Below, piece after piece: positions 1 to 10,637 of a stretch of 64,000 bases of DNA. Positions within the stretch are counted from its first letter, which is position 1, and the number at the start of each line of letters is the position of its first letter. This DNA comes from Eutreptiella sp. 'Long Island Sound 2002' (taxonomy: Eukaryota > Euglenozoa > Euglenophyceae > Eutreptiales > Eutreptiaceae): positions 185,975,128 to 186,039,127 of the forward strand of contig OZ038378.1 in assembly GCA_964036045.1 (NCBI GenBank). Direction: 5' to 3'. Below the pieces are notes generated by a model that ran no database searches, had not been told where the DNA came from, and saw nothing but the letters and a program-made list of their open reading frames with translations. Both the position numbers and the translations under genes were made by a program.

Positions 1-68
1 ACAATTTGGGGGTTTCCACAGAGTGTGCCAAAGATAAGAACCACCTCAGACTCTGACAAGCAACTTAG

Positions 69-290
69 GCCAAAGATAGGGAACGTTGCAATTGCAAAGC
101 TGCGGGTACTTATACTTTTGTTGCTATGTCTACTGTTGAGCAGGGTGTTCAGCAAATGGTGGCTGCAAGGGCTGAGGTATTGCCTGAGCCTGATTCTGTC
201 TATGACCTGCCAGCTGCAAAGTGCCAAGCTTCCATCACTTCCTATTTCCGGAAGCCACTGGTGCACAAAAAGAAGATGCTGGATCTCTGA
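69..290 (+). CDS. Coding fragment ending in a PIP-box-like motif (C-terminal piece of an unrecognised protein, possibly a transposase)
   Basis: The frame is open from the stop at 66-68 to a TGA at 288-290; the first ATG is at 126, giving 54 residues. The composition looks protein-like, and the last part contains QASITSYF followed by a basic stretch (RKPLVHKKK). That matches the PCNA-interacting (PIP) pattern Q-x-x-I-x-x-aromatic-aromatic, known at the ends of replication proteins and of some pogo-type transposases. The 5' part is either in an upstream exon or lost. It is placed near other mobile-element debris, so I infer a transposon origin, but the family is not recognised. Confidence 0.35.
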   Translation, partial: AKDRERCNCKAAGTYTFVAMSTVEQGVQQMVAARAEVLPEPDSVYDLPAAKCQASITSYFRKPLVHKKKMLDL

Positions 291-327
291 TGGGTCAGCA
301 GGGAGGTAACCCATCCTTTTGAAAACC

Positions 328-726
328 TCAAGTCGCTTGGCATCCCCAGCACTGATGGTCAAGCTGTGAGCCTTTGCAACAATGCGTGTCACCAACACCC
401 ATTTGTCCCTGGCTGACAACCCCTTGCCTTTTTAGCTTGGGCTCCACATCTGTGGTAAACATGTTAGCATAATTATTTTTGAACAGAAAATTGAAATCTG
501 CGTCCACATACTGCCCAACAGATGTTGTTGACTCCTTCAAAAATGAAAATATTGTGTTACCTGATACATTCCTTTTGGCTTTGGCGGTACATGGTTTTGC
601 TGCATCCCCAATCAGCATGTGTGGCACATATCCAAGGAATCTGTCCAACTTTGCATAAATGAGGGACATCAAATCTTCATCTGCAACACCACTCCATTCA
701 ACGACCTCATTCTCCAGGGGTTCATG
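328..726 (-). CDS. Unrecognised coding fragment
   Basis: The minus-strand frame is open for about 132 codons, from the stop at 727-729 down to a TGA at 328-330. An internal Met lies at 672. The segment has balanced, globular composition (for example DEDLMSLIYAKLDRFLGYV) and no low complexity, unlike most chance frames here. No domain is recognised. The absence of an upstream ATG in frame suggests an internal or last exon, or a truncated mobile-element ORF. It lies tail to tail with the fragment at 69-290. Confidence 0.3.
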   Translation of the reverse strand, partial: HEPLENEVVEWSGVADEDLMSLIYAKLDRFLGYVPHMLIGDAAKPCTAKAKRNVSGNTIFSFLKESTTSVGQYVDADFNFLFKNNYANMFTTDVEPKLKRQGVVSQGQMGVGDTHCCKGSQLDHQCWGCQAT

Positions 727-729
727 CTA

Positions 730-3480
730 GACAGCGCGTCCACTACCGGTAAGGGTCCCCATGGGTGCTAGTGTACCAGTACAGCCACCAAATGATGACC
801 CAAACCCATCACAGAGCCAACAGAAGGTTGTTGGAAAATGTCAAATTGTCAAAATTTTTCAGCCAACTCATGCCTCGCTAGTAGGGCACTATTGGGTGGC
901 CAATCTTTGAAACCAGGATGTAGAACCTGGGGCCCTACCATTGGCCAGATGGTCCATATAGAAGATCAAAATTCATTGGGACCTGGGTATGGATGCATGC
1001 ATAGTGGCCACAACAGGCCAACCCCCCAACCCCACCCCACAACCCCCTAAAAAGCGGCAACTAGGTGTTGGGGGGCTGAGAGGTCAATATGGAAAAATTC
1101 ATTGTTGGACAGGTGTGTCTCCCAAAATGATGATTTTAACAAGGGGTTAAACATCCAATATCATACATTGGGGTATGCTAACCGAATACCCCGAAGGGGG
1201 GGGAATGGCGCCTGTGCCAGCACTTGATCCAACAACCCTCTTTAAGGGGATTTTCGGTTTTTCAACCCCCCTTCTGGGGGCAATAGGCAAGAAAGGGGAT
1301 GTCTGACTACCACGCGCACGAGGCAACATGCAGCGTGGAGGGAGGATACTTGTTGGAAACCTCTGGTTGCCCGTCTTCAGTACCCTGGGGGCTGTCAGTG
1401 ATAATCACAGTGCAATCGTAGCAACAGGTCCACGGGCTTTGGGTAATGGAAGTGTTCATTGTTTCAATTTTTGACCCTCCCCCCCAAAGTGGGACCACCT
1501 TGGGGGGTGCCATAAACGCAGAGTATGCTGGTTGGTACTTCTGGGTGTACGTAATTGTTCACCTTTCGAGGAAGGATTCCTCCACAACCCACTGGGCAAC
1601 CAATAATGCTGGTTGGTACTTCTGGGTGTACGCAATTGTTCACCTTTCGAGGAGGGATTCCTCCACAACCCACTGGGCAACCAATAAGTGTTGGGGAACA
1701 AGGGTGATGAGGCAACAGTAGGTCCCCAGCGGCCAGGTATAAGGCATGTCGCAACCACCTGTCCAGAAAGAACAGGGCACCTCTGCACCTCACTGACGCG
1801 TAAAGATCACCGCTGTACTGTTCTTGGGTGCGATTGTGTGCTGCCGAAGTCGATGCTGGCACTGGAATCACTGTTGCACAAAGTCCGTGCAGCCTCACAA
1901 TCACGTGTTTGCGTGTCACGGGCGACGGACCCGCTCGGCTGGCGGATGGACCATGCGGAGGTCTTAGGCATGCACACCTGATCCATAGCTCCCCACCATC
2001 GACGGTCCCGGGCTCCGTGCAATGTTGCTGGACAGGGGGCTACTGGCTTTGAAACTACCCTCACTACTGCCGATGTGATGCATATGTTGCATCTGCAGGC
2101 CTTCAAAGGAGTTCAGCTTCGCCATCAGGTCGGGGGCGGTGACGGTGCGGGCGCGCAACCCCTGCCGGAAATCCCCCAGCAGCTCGTGTCGGGCGACCTA
2201 AGGCAGAGGTTGAATATTTACACAATTAATTCCACATAGTGGTGGGTGAGAGGGAGAAAGAGGACGAAAACGGAGGAGAGATGAACCAAAAGCACCCAGG
2301 TGACTGTTCAGGGACTGCAACGGGAGTGAGATAGTGTCCAGGGAAGGAATATTCTATTGACCGCCAGGATCATTGCTGTCGCTTCCCTGCACGAGTCCAA
2401 AGATGCCATTTGACATTTTACCAAGAGCAGCAGTGCCCTCTTACAGGTGGCTTTCTTGGGGTCCGAGGATGATTGACTTGCTCACAACAGAGGCAAAGAA
2501 AATACCTTCATGGCAACATCGTTCAGCAATTCGCAAATGGTGTCAAAGAGACGTTCCCCGTACCCATTCTGCACAAGGTGTTTGCACCGGAGCTTGCAGT
2601 TGGGATGGGGTGCGCGGCCGCTGAACAATTGCCGCACAGCGAACGCCACCTGCAAAGATCGAACGTGCCACACAAACGTTACCCTTTGCACAAAGCTCGT
2701 TAAAGCGCGGGTGGAACGCCACGGCTCAACCACATGGCCAAGATGTGAACAGGGGCAGCGTCGCGCAGGGGAGGGTAGTGTAGCTGGGCGCTGAGGCTGT
2801 TGAGGATCCGTTCGGTTGCCGAATACTCTCAACAGTCTTTCCCACAAGCTTTATGAATGAGCTGCGACTTGCACTCGCCCGCTGGGTGACTAGCGACAAC
2901 AAGCTGAAAAGCTTTTGCGACAACTAAAGATTTAATGCAATCAAAACACCGCCTTCCCAATGTTAAACATATAAAGCATCACATTGATGTGATGTGGTGT
3001 GACAGGCAGAAAGGCAGGGATGGTCTTGCACGCTGGAAAATGCAAGCCGGGAGGGCTGTGTGTCTAAGTACGTGTTGTGTGTAATGTGTTGCGCACCTGG
3101 TACATTTGGGCATACGCCCCCCCCCTTCCGACGGTGGCCTCAGCCTAAAGCTGTCCCGGCTCCACTTGTTGGTGCATTTGGAGTTCTCTCAACACCCACG
3201 CCATTGTGCCTCCGGGCCTGCACGGGCCTTGATGAGGCAATCCCGGGCTCTGGCGTGTGCCAACCACACCCGTTGCGACTCCAACAACACTTGCCGGATG
3301 AACTCCATCCCCATATCATGCGGCCCCGCCAACCTCAAGTGCGCCGCCCGCATGGACGCTGTTGTGATGGCTGCTAACCATTGCTCCAGGACCACTGAAT
3401 CCCACAATTGGCCCTGTACCTGGGACGCTTGGGGTTCCACACAGGTGCTCAGCCATGTGTGGAGGCATTGACGGGCCGGC
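730..3480. other. No gene seen; repeat-rich intergenic DNA
   Basis: No convincing coding frame is visible. The stretch has C-rich (around 1020-1050) and G-rich blocks and an 81-bp tandem duplication listed separately. Short open frames occur on both strands without recognisable domains. Confidence 0.5.
1526..1687. repeat. 81-bp tandem duplication (two copies)
   Basis: Copies at 1526-1606 and 1607-1687 differ at only two positions I can see. The period is a multiple of three, so open frames across it repeat a 27-residue peptide, but no supported gene covers it. Confidence 0.93.
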
Positions 3481-3481
3481 C

Positions 3482-3521
3482 GGTGTGGTGTGGTGTGGTG
3501 TGGTGTGGGGTGGTGTGTGTG
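3482..3521. repeat. (GGTGT)n microsatellite
   Basis: Repeated GGTGT/GTGTG pentamers. It is complementary in type to the CA-rich tracts at 3629-3754, so a hairpin between them is possible. Confidence 0.9.
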
Positions 3522-3628
3522 GATCTTAGTAATGGAGGCATGGAAATGTAGTGCAACAGTTGCTGGACCACTTCGTGCATGACACACTGTACCCAAAGAG
3601 GGAGCGTTCAGTATTTGTGGTCTAAGCC

Positions 3629-3754
3629 AACACAACACAACACAACACAAAAAGAAGACAAAACGAACAACACAACAAGACACAACACAACACAACACAA
3701 CACACCACGACACATCACAACATAACACAACACAACACAACACAACACAACACA
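3629..3754. repeat. (CACAA)n microsatellite
   Basis: About 125 bp of CACAA pentamers with a few interruptions (AAAAGAAGACAAAACG, CACGACACATC). Confidence 0.95.
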
Positions 3755-4423
3755 GTGGTAGGAGGACGTGTTAACACAGCCCCAACACAAATGTTGAAAA
3801 ATACCTCCCCCTGTGTTGTGTCAATACAGCCTCAACACGGAGGCGAAAGATACGCCCCCCCTGCCTTTTGCCCCTCCCTCCCCCTACCTGGATTTTTGGG
3901 TTGTCCAAAAGAACGACAAAAAACCGGAGAAACTTGGATGTTACCAGAGATGCAAGGTTCCCAAGGCTGCCAGCCTCCCCACCCAAAGTGCATGGTCATC
4001 ATAGATCTTGAGCAAGGAAAGCCAGTGACAAGACAAGTAGTTGATAACTCTGCATGTAAGTGTGGATTCCATGGAGCCTGGCAAAGGAACCCCCTCCTTT
4101 AGTCCACAAACCTTCCTTCATGACCACAACCATGATGCTTTTTGAACCATGATAAGGAAGCTTAATTTAAGGACACGCTCTTTGATGGATGCGTAACATG
4201 AATTATCTAATTCTCTGTATTGCTACCAAATAGGCGTGCAAAAGTGTTGCCTACCAATGGAATGTGCATTGCGACTGTGGTCTCTCTAGTGTCACATAAC
4301 GCAGTCCTTCACCTTTGGAAGTATGTCATGCTGTTGCAAGTGCTTGCAACACCCCAAAAGAAGAACCGCGGAAAGAGACATCATGGTGTGCAAAAGCATA
4401 GGCAAATAGATTTGGCTTGAGAT

Positions 4424-4807
4424 CACCACACCCACCACATCACACCGCACCACACCACACCGCACCGCACCACACCACACCACACCACACCAAACCACAC
4501 CAAACCACACCACACCACACCACACCACACCACACCACACCACAACACCACACACCACACCACAACACAAGACAACACGACACAACACAAGACACAACAC
4601 ACAAGACAAGACAAGACAACACAAGACAACACAACACAGCACAACACAAAACACAACACGACAGGACACGACACCACACAACACAAGATAACACAACGCA
4701 CAACACACCACACCACACCACACCACACCACAACACTCCACACCACACCACGCCACGCCACACCACACCACACCACACCACACCACACCACACCACAACA
4801 CAACACG
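4424..4807. repeat. (CACAC/CACCA/CACAA)n low-complexity tract
   Basis: About 380 bp of CA-rich pentamers: CACAC/CACCA types at both ends and CACAA/GACAA types in the middle. Long open frames on both strands (His/Thr-rich on plus, Cys/Val-rich on minus) are a consequence of the low complexity and are not genes. Confidence 0.95.
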
Positions 4808-6195
4808 AAATCTCCGTCTTCTTATGTTGCTATGGGGAGGGCAAGATAGGGGTACCTATTCACCTTTGGCCGGCTGTGTTGACACGCCTTTTGCCCAAAG
4901 GGGGTTCTAGTAGGATCCGCGAAATCCACGGATCACGAAAAACCTCCGAATCTAAACGCAATTTGGCTTTAGTGCTACACCTGTGACATTTTCCATTCGG
5001 AATCGCTATCTCCATCGCCCGATGACCAAGATGACCGGAGCGTGTTGTCCGAATCATTGACATTGGCAAAGGCGAGAGACAACATGCCAACACCTATCAA
5101 ACGGAAAATGTGAACAACAACGAGTGAACAATGGCATAAAGGTGGTGTCTCTCTTTGCCGTCCAACACAATGGAGGCATGGACAACAACAACAATAAGGC
5201 TATATCTCCTTTGCGGGGCGGGCGAGCTAAACAGAAGCAAGCAGCGTGCTATGGAACACCTCGTGTAATACCCCTCACTGCACGGGGACTGTGGTACCTC
5301 AACATCGGTTGCACTGGTTCTCCTGTTCACCCGAGTGGGCACGTAACAAATAAAGTATTTGTCACAAAATGGCATATGAACACATGAGAGAGCCCCCCCC
5401 CCCCGGCCTTTTGTCATTCATTCTTCCGTTGCATTGGTTGCATCATGCTTACAAACCGGTCAAGGCATAATCGATTAAACATGTGCCACAGGGCTGGGCG
5501 CCACCAGCTCGGAAAACCCTATCGGCTCCCCCAACCCCACCGAAATGGATCGGATCGAACAAATCCACAAAAACCCCCACGCGCTGCGTGCGTAGCACTT
5601 TCCAAATCGCAACCACAACAAATCTCACAAACCTTGGAATGTCGAGACACAATGGGTATGCATGTGCACAAGACAAGTAGACAACGCGACAAAATTGAGA
5701 GCATTGTCAACTTCCATTTGGGCTAACCATGAAAAAAATTTGCAACCTACGTGGGAAAACATGGCCCCACTAAAGATACACTGAACTTATTACTTGTTGA
5801 ATGATTGGTTGAATTTTGAGGATCAGCTCTTTACGGGAAGTAGTTTCTCAAAAGCTGAAATCTCCCGTGTGACCACTTCAACTTATCCGATGACAATGCA
5901 ACCCATTCCCGTCGTCAGATGGTGGACAGGCTTATCACCGTGACCGTGGCTCGTGTCCTTGTTGCGCAACAAATGCGGGCAACAAGGTGAAGACACCACT
6001 AGACCATGGTCTTGCTTAGAATTGGGTTTGCATTGCAAAGGGACCATGCATATTTCACACAATCTCAATGGAAAACTGGCACAAATTGCTACACACAAAA
6101 CATGTGGAAAACGCGTGCACGTGCCATTCAACCCGGGAGATCGTTGAGTAGCGCGCTTAGGGCTTGCGCAGGCAAAATGCAAAGACAAATTTGCA
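4808..6195. other. No gene seen
   Basis: Mixed-composition DNA with a run of ten or more C at about 5394. I find no domain or splice pattern that supports a gene. Confidence 0.45.
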
Positions 6196-6662
6196 GCGAA
6201 ATAGCTCGGAAACAAAACACTTTGAGTGAGTGAATCTACACAGCTCTAATGCCTTTCTACGATGAATTATCGACATTCCTTTTGGACGTAATCTTGCCTT
6301 GTCTGATGACTTTGAAGCATGCCAAAGAAAGTTCACCATACCACCAAACCATTGTGGATTAGACTTTGGTTTGACCGTTTCACGTGGTTTGAGCTTTGTT
6401 GGAAACATTGCATTCAGTTACCTTTGTGGGAAGAGGCCGAGATGAAGCAGATGTATCTTAAAACTAGTGTTTTTGGCAAAGCTCAAACTAGGAGAAACGG
6501 TCAAACTAAATCCGATCCGCGATGGTTGGTGATATCATGAACTTTCTTTGACATGATTGAAGGTTTTCGGGCAAGATTTCACGTCGTGAAGGATTGTTGA
6601 TAATTCATCGTAGGAGCCGTGCAAATTCATATCAATTTGTTTTGTTTCTAAGCTATTTTGCG
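6196..6662. mobile_element. Foldback / palindromic MITE-like element with ~200-bp inverted arms
   Basis: The left arm (about 6196-6405) and the right arm (about 6465-6662) are imperfect reverse complements. Examples are GCCAAAGAAAGTTCA on the left against TGAACTTTCTTTGACA on the right, TTTGACCGTTTC against GAAACGGTCAAA, and the outer ends GAAATAGCTCGG...AACAAAAC against GTTTTGTTTC...AGCTATTTTGC. The arms are separated by about 60 bp. No coding capacity is seen. This is the form expected of a foldback or non-autonomous DNA transposon. No clear target-site duplication was found, so the exact ends are approximate. Confidence 0.78.
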
Positions 6663-8240
6663 AGACGACTTCCGGCATGAGCTAATTCAATTCGGATCCA
6701 TGGTTGAATTTGGTGGAACGAATGTTGCTATATGATTGCAAATCATTAAAGTAAGCGGGCAACGAACAGCGAACGCCAAAGGACGTGAAATGCGATATGC
6801 TTCGGGAACTACTAGTTGTTAGTAAAGTTGACACCCAAACTCCGAATCCGCCGACCGCATGTTGAGAGTTGGCAGGGGTACATAACCGTTCCAAGGAAAC
6901 GAATGTCGTCTTGGTATCACGGCCCTTGGAAGAAAAGCGAATCGTACCTCTCCCGGGAGATTGATCACGATAGTTTTATTGAAATCTCGCTCTTACTTAC
7001 GATTTTAAGTCGGCGCGATTGCAGTCAACACTACTCTTGGTATGAAATGTTGGACATCTTCATGTGCAAGACGACTCCTCGCGTTACTGCACATGTGCGT
7101 TGTACACCTTAACAACTTTGGGGGTCAAACTTTGTGTGGGGACATCCATTTCGAGGCTACGCACTCACCGAGCCAGATTATTGATTCGCGAATTGTTGTC
7201 TGTGCTGAGTCAGCGAGACCCCAACTAAATGGTGAGGAAAGTAAGCGTGCAATTTTGGTGAGTTCTATTCCCACTACGATAGTCCGTGTGTAGGACACGG
7301 ACAATATCGGTATCGCGGCACTGTTGCTGTCAAATGCTCGGCAAAGGGGCTTATTGGGCTCAGCAGGGCTTCTTTAGGTAGGCAGCAATGAGTTCTTTAG
7401 TGCTTTGCCTCAAGCTTGCATCCCATCTCATCTTTCATTTGGGGCTCTTCTAATAACGCCAAGGAGGCGCTTGGCGGATTGGAGAACCAAACACAAAAAG
7501 CCGCATGACACATATCGCTCTACGCACGTTGCTTCACTTGCGAACGAGCAATGTGAAAACGTGCGAGTTGAATTGGGTCCATACACGATTTGATGAACGC
7601 ACACCGAGGGGGGGGGGGAGGGAAGCGAAATGCGGGCCATGATTAGGTGGGAGAGAAAGACACTGAATGGGGACATTGGCGGAGAATATCTCCATTGCAG
7701 CCCCATGGAGACATGCGAGGAAGAAGGAACACCAAGGGAAAGAAACCAATGGCTCAAGAATCAACCGCCCACACCCCGCACTAAATTAGCTCCATTTCCT
7801 CCCAATCAACAACATATAGGAAGTTCAAGTAGCACCCCTACATTTTGGTGTCCTGTTGCACACCCATTTTTACAAGTCCCTTCATTTGACCTTTCAAAAG
7901 GTGTGCTCCACTGATGTGCACAATGTGAAGAATCACCGGTAGGGGGCGTGCTGGTAGGGGTGGTATGCAGACTGGGCCTTTAGCAGACTCGGCGGGAAAC
8001 GCTAAGTACCAGGTAGAAATAGTCAGCGATTAGAAATAGGGCAAAGGGTCTACGAAAGGATCTGCCCACATGATCAGGAGGATTTGCGACGTACAGACTA
8101 CAGACTGGACGACTCCCCCCAAATGAACATGCCACTGCCATTGCCATTGCCAGGGGAAGAAGGCGAAGGCAAAGCACAACACGGGTCTGGGCACGGCCAT
8201 GTCCAGAGCCGTGTTGTGCCGATCCTGAGCCTTCTACAGT
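6663..8240. other. No gene seen
   Basis: No supported coding region, RNA or repeat in this stretch beyond a G run near 7610. Confidence 0.4.
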
Positions 8241-8740
8241 AAGTTAGAACAGTAAAATGTCCGATGTCCCAGAAAAAAGTCTCGTAATGTCCCAAATGGC
8301 CTTGATAAGACTTATGATTGTTTCTTGGGACAAGTCTACTAATGTCCCAGTTGATCAAATTCAACTTTTTGACGCATCGACAGGGAGGGAGTACCCGAGC
8401 GGCTAGCGTGCTGGGGTACGCCTTGGCACAAGTTGGTTCGATCCCCGAGTGGCATGCTTCATGGGTTCCGGTGCCTCAATGGTTTCAAAGGCGTAGCTCC
8501 ATTTTGCTTTGACATCACAGAAATTGCCCAACAACGGGGTCCAAGTCCAGCTTTCCGACATGGGGGGGGGAGAAAACGGGCACAACGCGCCCGGAAGAAA
8601 AACTTTCTAGGTTCAAAAAGGGGGTGGGGGGCGAAGAAAAATTCCCGGGAATGTCCCGGGAAAAAGTCTCACAATTTCCCAGATGGTTCCAAACGATGCC
8701 CATGTAGGAAAGTCTCGTAATGTCCCCGAATGGGTGGCCG
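8241..8740. repeat. SINE-like region with tRNA-type A and B boxes
   Basis: Around 8384-8452 the sequence has a class II tRNA-like A-box region (GTACCCGAGCGGCTAGCG, 8391-8408) and a B box GGTTCGATCCC (8435-8445), about 27 bp apart. This fits an RNA polymerase III internal promoter. The T-stem pairing is poor, so it is not called as a tRNA gene. It is flanked by two diverged copies of a motif rich in GTAATGTCCC/AAAAAGTCTC (8265-8345 and 8650-8730). I infer a degenerate tRNA-derived SINE or a cluster of short repeats. Confidence 0.35.
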
Positions 8741-9866
8741 CGAAGAATGTTTTTCCATTACAAACGTCGCAATCTTCCCTTGGTAGTGAAGTCACCGAAC
8801 ACTAGGCACTAACTTCACCACATGGGGCACTACATAGGGCATTGTTTCACGCCTGTCATGTTACGAGGTTGAAGTTAGTCGGTAGTGAAGTCGGTGCGCC
8901 GTAGGGTGTTTGCTTACCAATGGATAAGAGGGGGGTGGGGGATACTTTTCACCTCCGTGTGGGGCAGTTACATGCCTATTGCCCTGGTGGCATGCTCCGG
9001 CAAAGGAGGTGTTATGTTTGAGACTCGTCGTTGTCTTTGTTGCATATGGTCTCGCACTTCCGCGTGTTGTCACCCCTAAAAGCCCGGATGGTTCATGAGT
9101 GTCTTTTCGAAATCACAACACAAAATCAAAAAAATGTGGCTACGGTTCATTGAAATGTATGGGGACGAATGGGCCCACCGTGAGTTGGGCCTATGGGGCT
9201 ATTTGGAAGTACCACTAGCTTTGGTAGCGGCCTTCTGTGACACCAGCACACACATCATCGAGCGAAAACTCGGACCAAAGGGTCCACCCTTCGTTCTCCT
9301 TTTTCTCAATCACATGCCACCATTAGTAAGAATATCTTTGCGGTTTCTTACTTTGAAAGAGAACATCCAAAGCGGTCGAAAAAACTAGGCACACGGAAAA
9401 TGTAAAGAAGAACAGTGGCCCGATTTTGGGAAAGTTGCTTGCTAGGCGACACGCAATTGGACTAAGGCTACACGCACCATTAAATGCACGACGCACAAGT
9501 AGACGTGCTCGTTTAAAAAAAGCTGTTTGACATTTAGTAGGAGAGGCCACGAAGAGTAGCTACGAAGGTAACGCAAAACTTGGAAGAGCTCCTAAGATAG
9601 ACACATCCGGGCCACACTCCGAGGGACCAACTGTGCCCCATTACGCAAAGAGCAGAATGAGTGTATCGTGAGCAAATCATTTTGTGTTGCAAGTTGCACG
9701 TGTGCTTGCTAGCGTGTTGCCGTGATTAAGCCCGACTTAAGAGATCTCAATACACGTGGGATCATTGACAAGTTGACATCGTTGCATCACCGCATATTAC
9801 AATTGTCCACCATTCAGCTTGTACACATGATCTGCAAGAATTAATTGCTGTGGTAGCTTCCCCTGA
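8741..9866. other. No gene seen upstream of the AsmA-like gene
   Basis: No supported features. The last part presumably holds the promoter and 5' UTR of the gene at 9867, but I recognise no TATA box or other motif with confidence. Confidence 0.4.
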
Positions 9867-10637
9867 ATGCTTTTCCGGTTACTACGCTGGGGAATATGGT
9901 TGCTTTGGCAACCCATCAGATTTTGTCTGCTTATTCGGCACATGCTTTATCTCTTTGGATCGAGCATTTCCGCGTTCTTGGGCCTAGTGATGAACCTCCT
10001 GATCCTTGCCCTTTTAGTACTGGGCTACTATCTCTATCAAGAAGGTGGACCTGAGCGTGCCTTGCTCTCAAGAGCGGAGAAGTGGTACACAAAGAACTCG
10101 GGAGCACAATGCACAATTGGTGGTGTGTCGTTCTCCATTTCTCTAGATGCATTTTGTATTACTATTAAGGATTGGATGTTGAAGAACCCTCCAGGATACG
10201 ACTCGGAATGCCTAGTCACCATAAAACGGACGGAGATCGCTTTTCATTTGCGAACAATTTTCAGCGAAGTAAGAGCTGTCGAAGTTTCTTTTTACGAGCC
10301 ATGTGCCTATTATGAGGTTGGAGCCGGAGGCAACGACAATATCACAGTGGCCAAACAGGGCTTCCGTTTTGAGGATGCAAAGTCCCATTGGATGTTCAAG
10401 ACAATGGTGTTTCATCGGATTCGCTGGGAACACGCCCGGGTTCAAGTGGTTGACAAGAAGGAGACAATCCGTATGAAAGATAAGACCGTTCGAGATCATG
10501 GATTGGATGAAGGGGCGGCCGCCGGTGATGCTCTGGGGATGTTCTTGACGGCGGTGCTAGCGGTCCTCAATGGCGAAGAAGAGGCTGTAGACGATTGGAA
10601 GAGTATTCCGCCAAGTTCCGTTGGCTCCCAATTTTAG
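9867..10637 (+). CDS. AsmA-like domain protein with N-terminal transmembrane anchor
   Basis: A 256-residue single-exon ORF starting at ATG 9867. The N-terminus is basic and Trp-rich, with a hydrophobic helix at about residues 31-56, then a soluble region. Residues 107-158 carry the pattern typical of the AsmA/TAM superfamily: NPPGY (107-111), alternating beta-type hydrophobics (TIKRTEIAFHLRTIF), a stretch reading VEVSFYEPCAYYEV, and a Gly-Asn turn (GAGGNDN, 152-158). AsmA-family proteins are membrane-anchored, beta-rich proteins of outer-membrane and lipid homeostasis; bridge-like lipid-transfer proteins are remote relatives. The protein is much shorter than full AsmA or TamB and ends with an acidic, low-homology tail. 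In a eukaryote such a protein could be plastid or mitochondrial in origin; that is inference. No introns or neighbours help assign a role. Confidence 0.7.
   Translation: MLFRLLRWGIWLLWQPIRFCLLIRHMLYLFGSSISAFLGLVMNLLILALLVLGYYLYQEGGPERALLSRAEKWYTKNSGAQCTIGGVSFSISLDAFCITIKDWMLKNPPGYDSECLVTIKRTEIAFHLRTIFSEVRAVEVSFYEPCAYYEVGAGGNDNITVAKQGFRFEDAKSHWMFKTMVFHRIRWEHARVQVVDKKETIRMKDKTVRDHGLDEGAAAGDALGMFLTAVLAVLNGEEEAVDDWKSIPPSSVGSQF

Noticed and set aside
4417-4986. Long open frames of His/Thr/Pro on plus and Cys/Val on minus
   Set aside because: They are products of the CA-rich microsatellite, open in several frames on both strands.
8384-8452. Genuine tRNA gene
   Set aside because: A and B boxes are present but the T stem does not pair and no acceptor stem closes.
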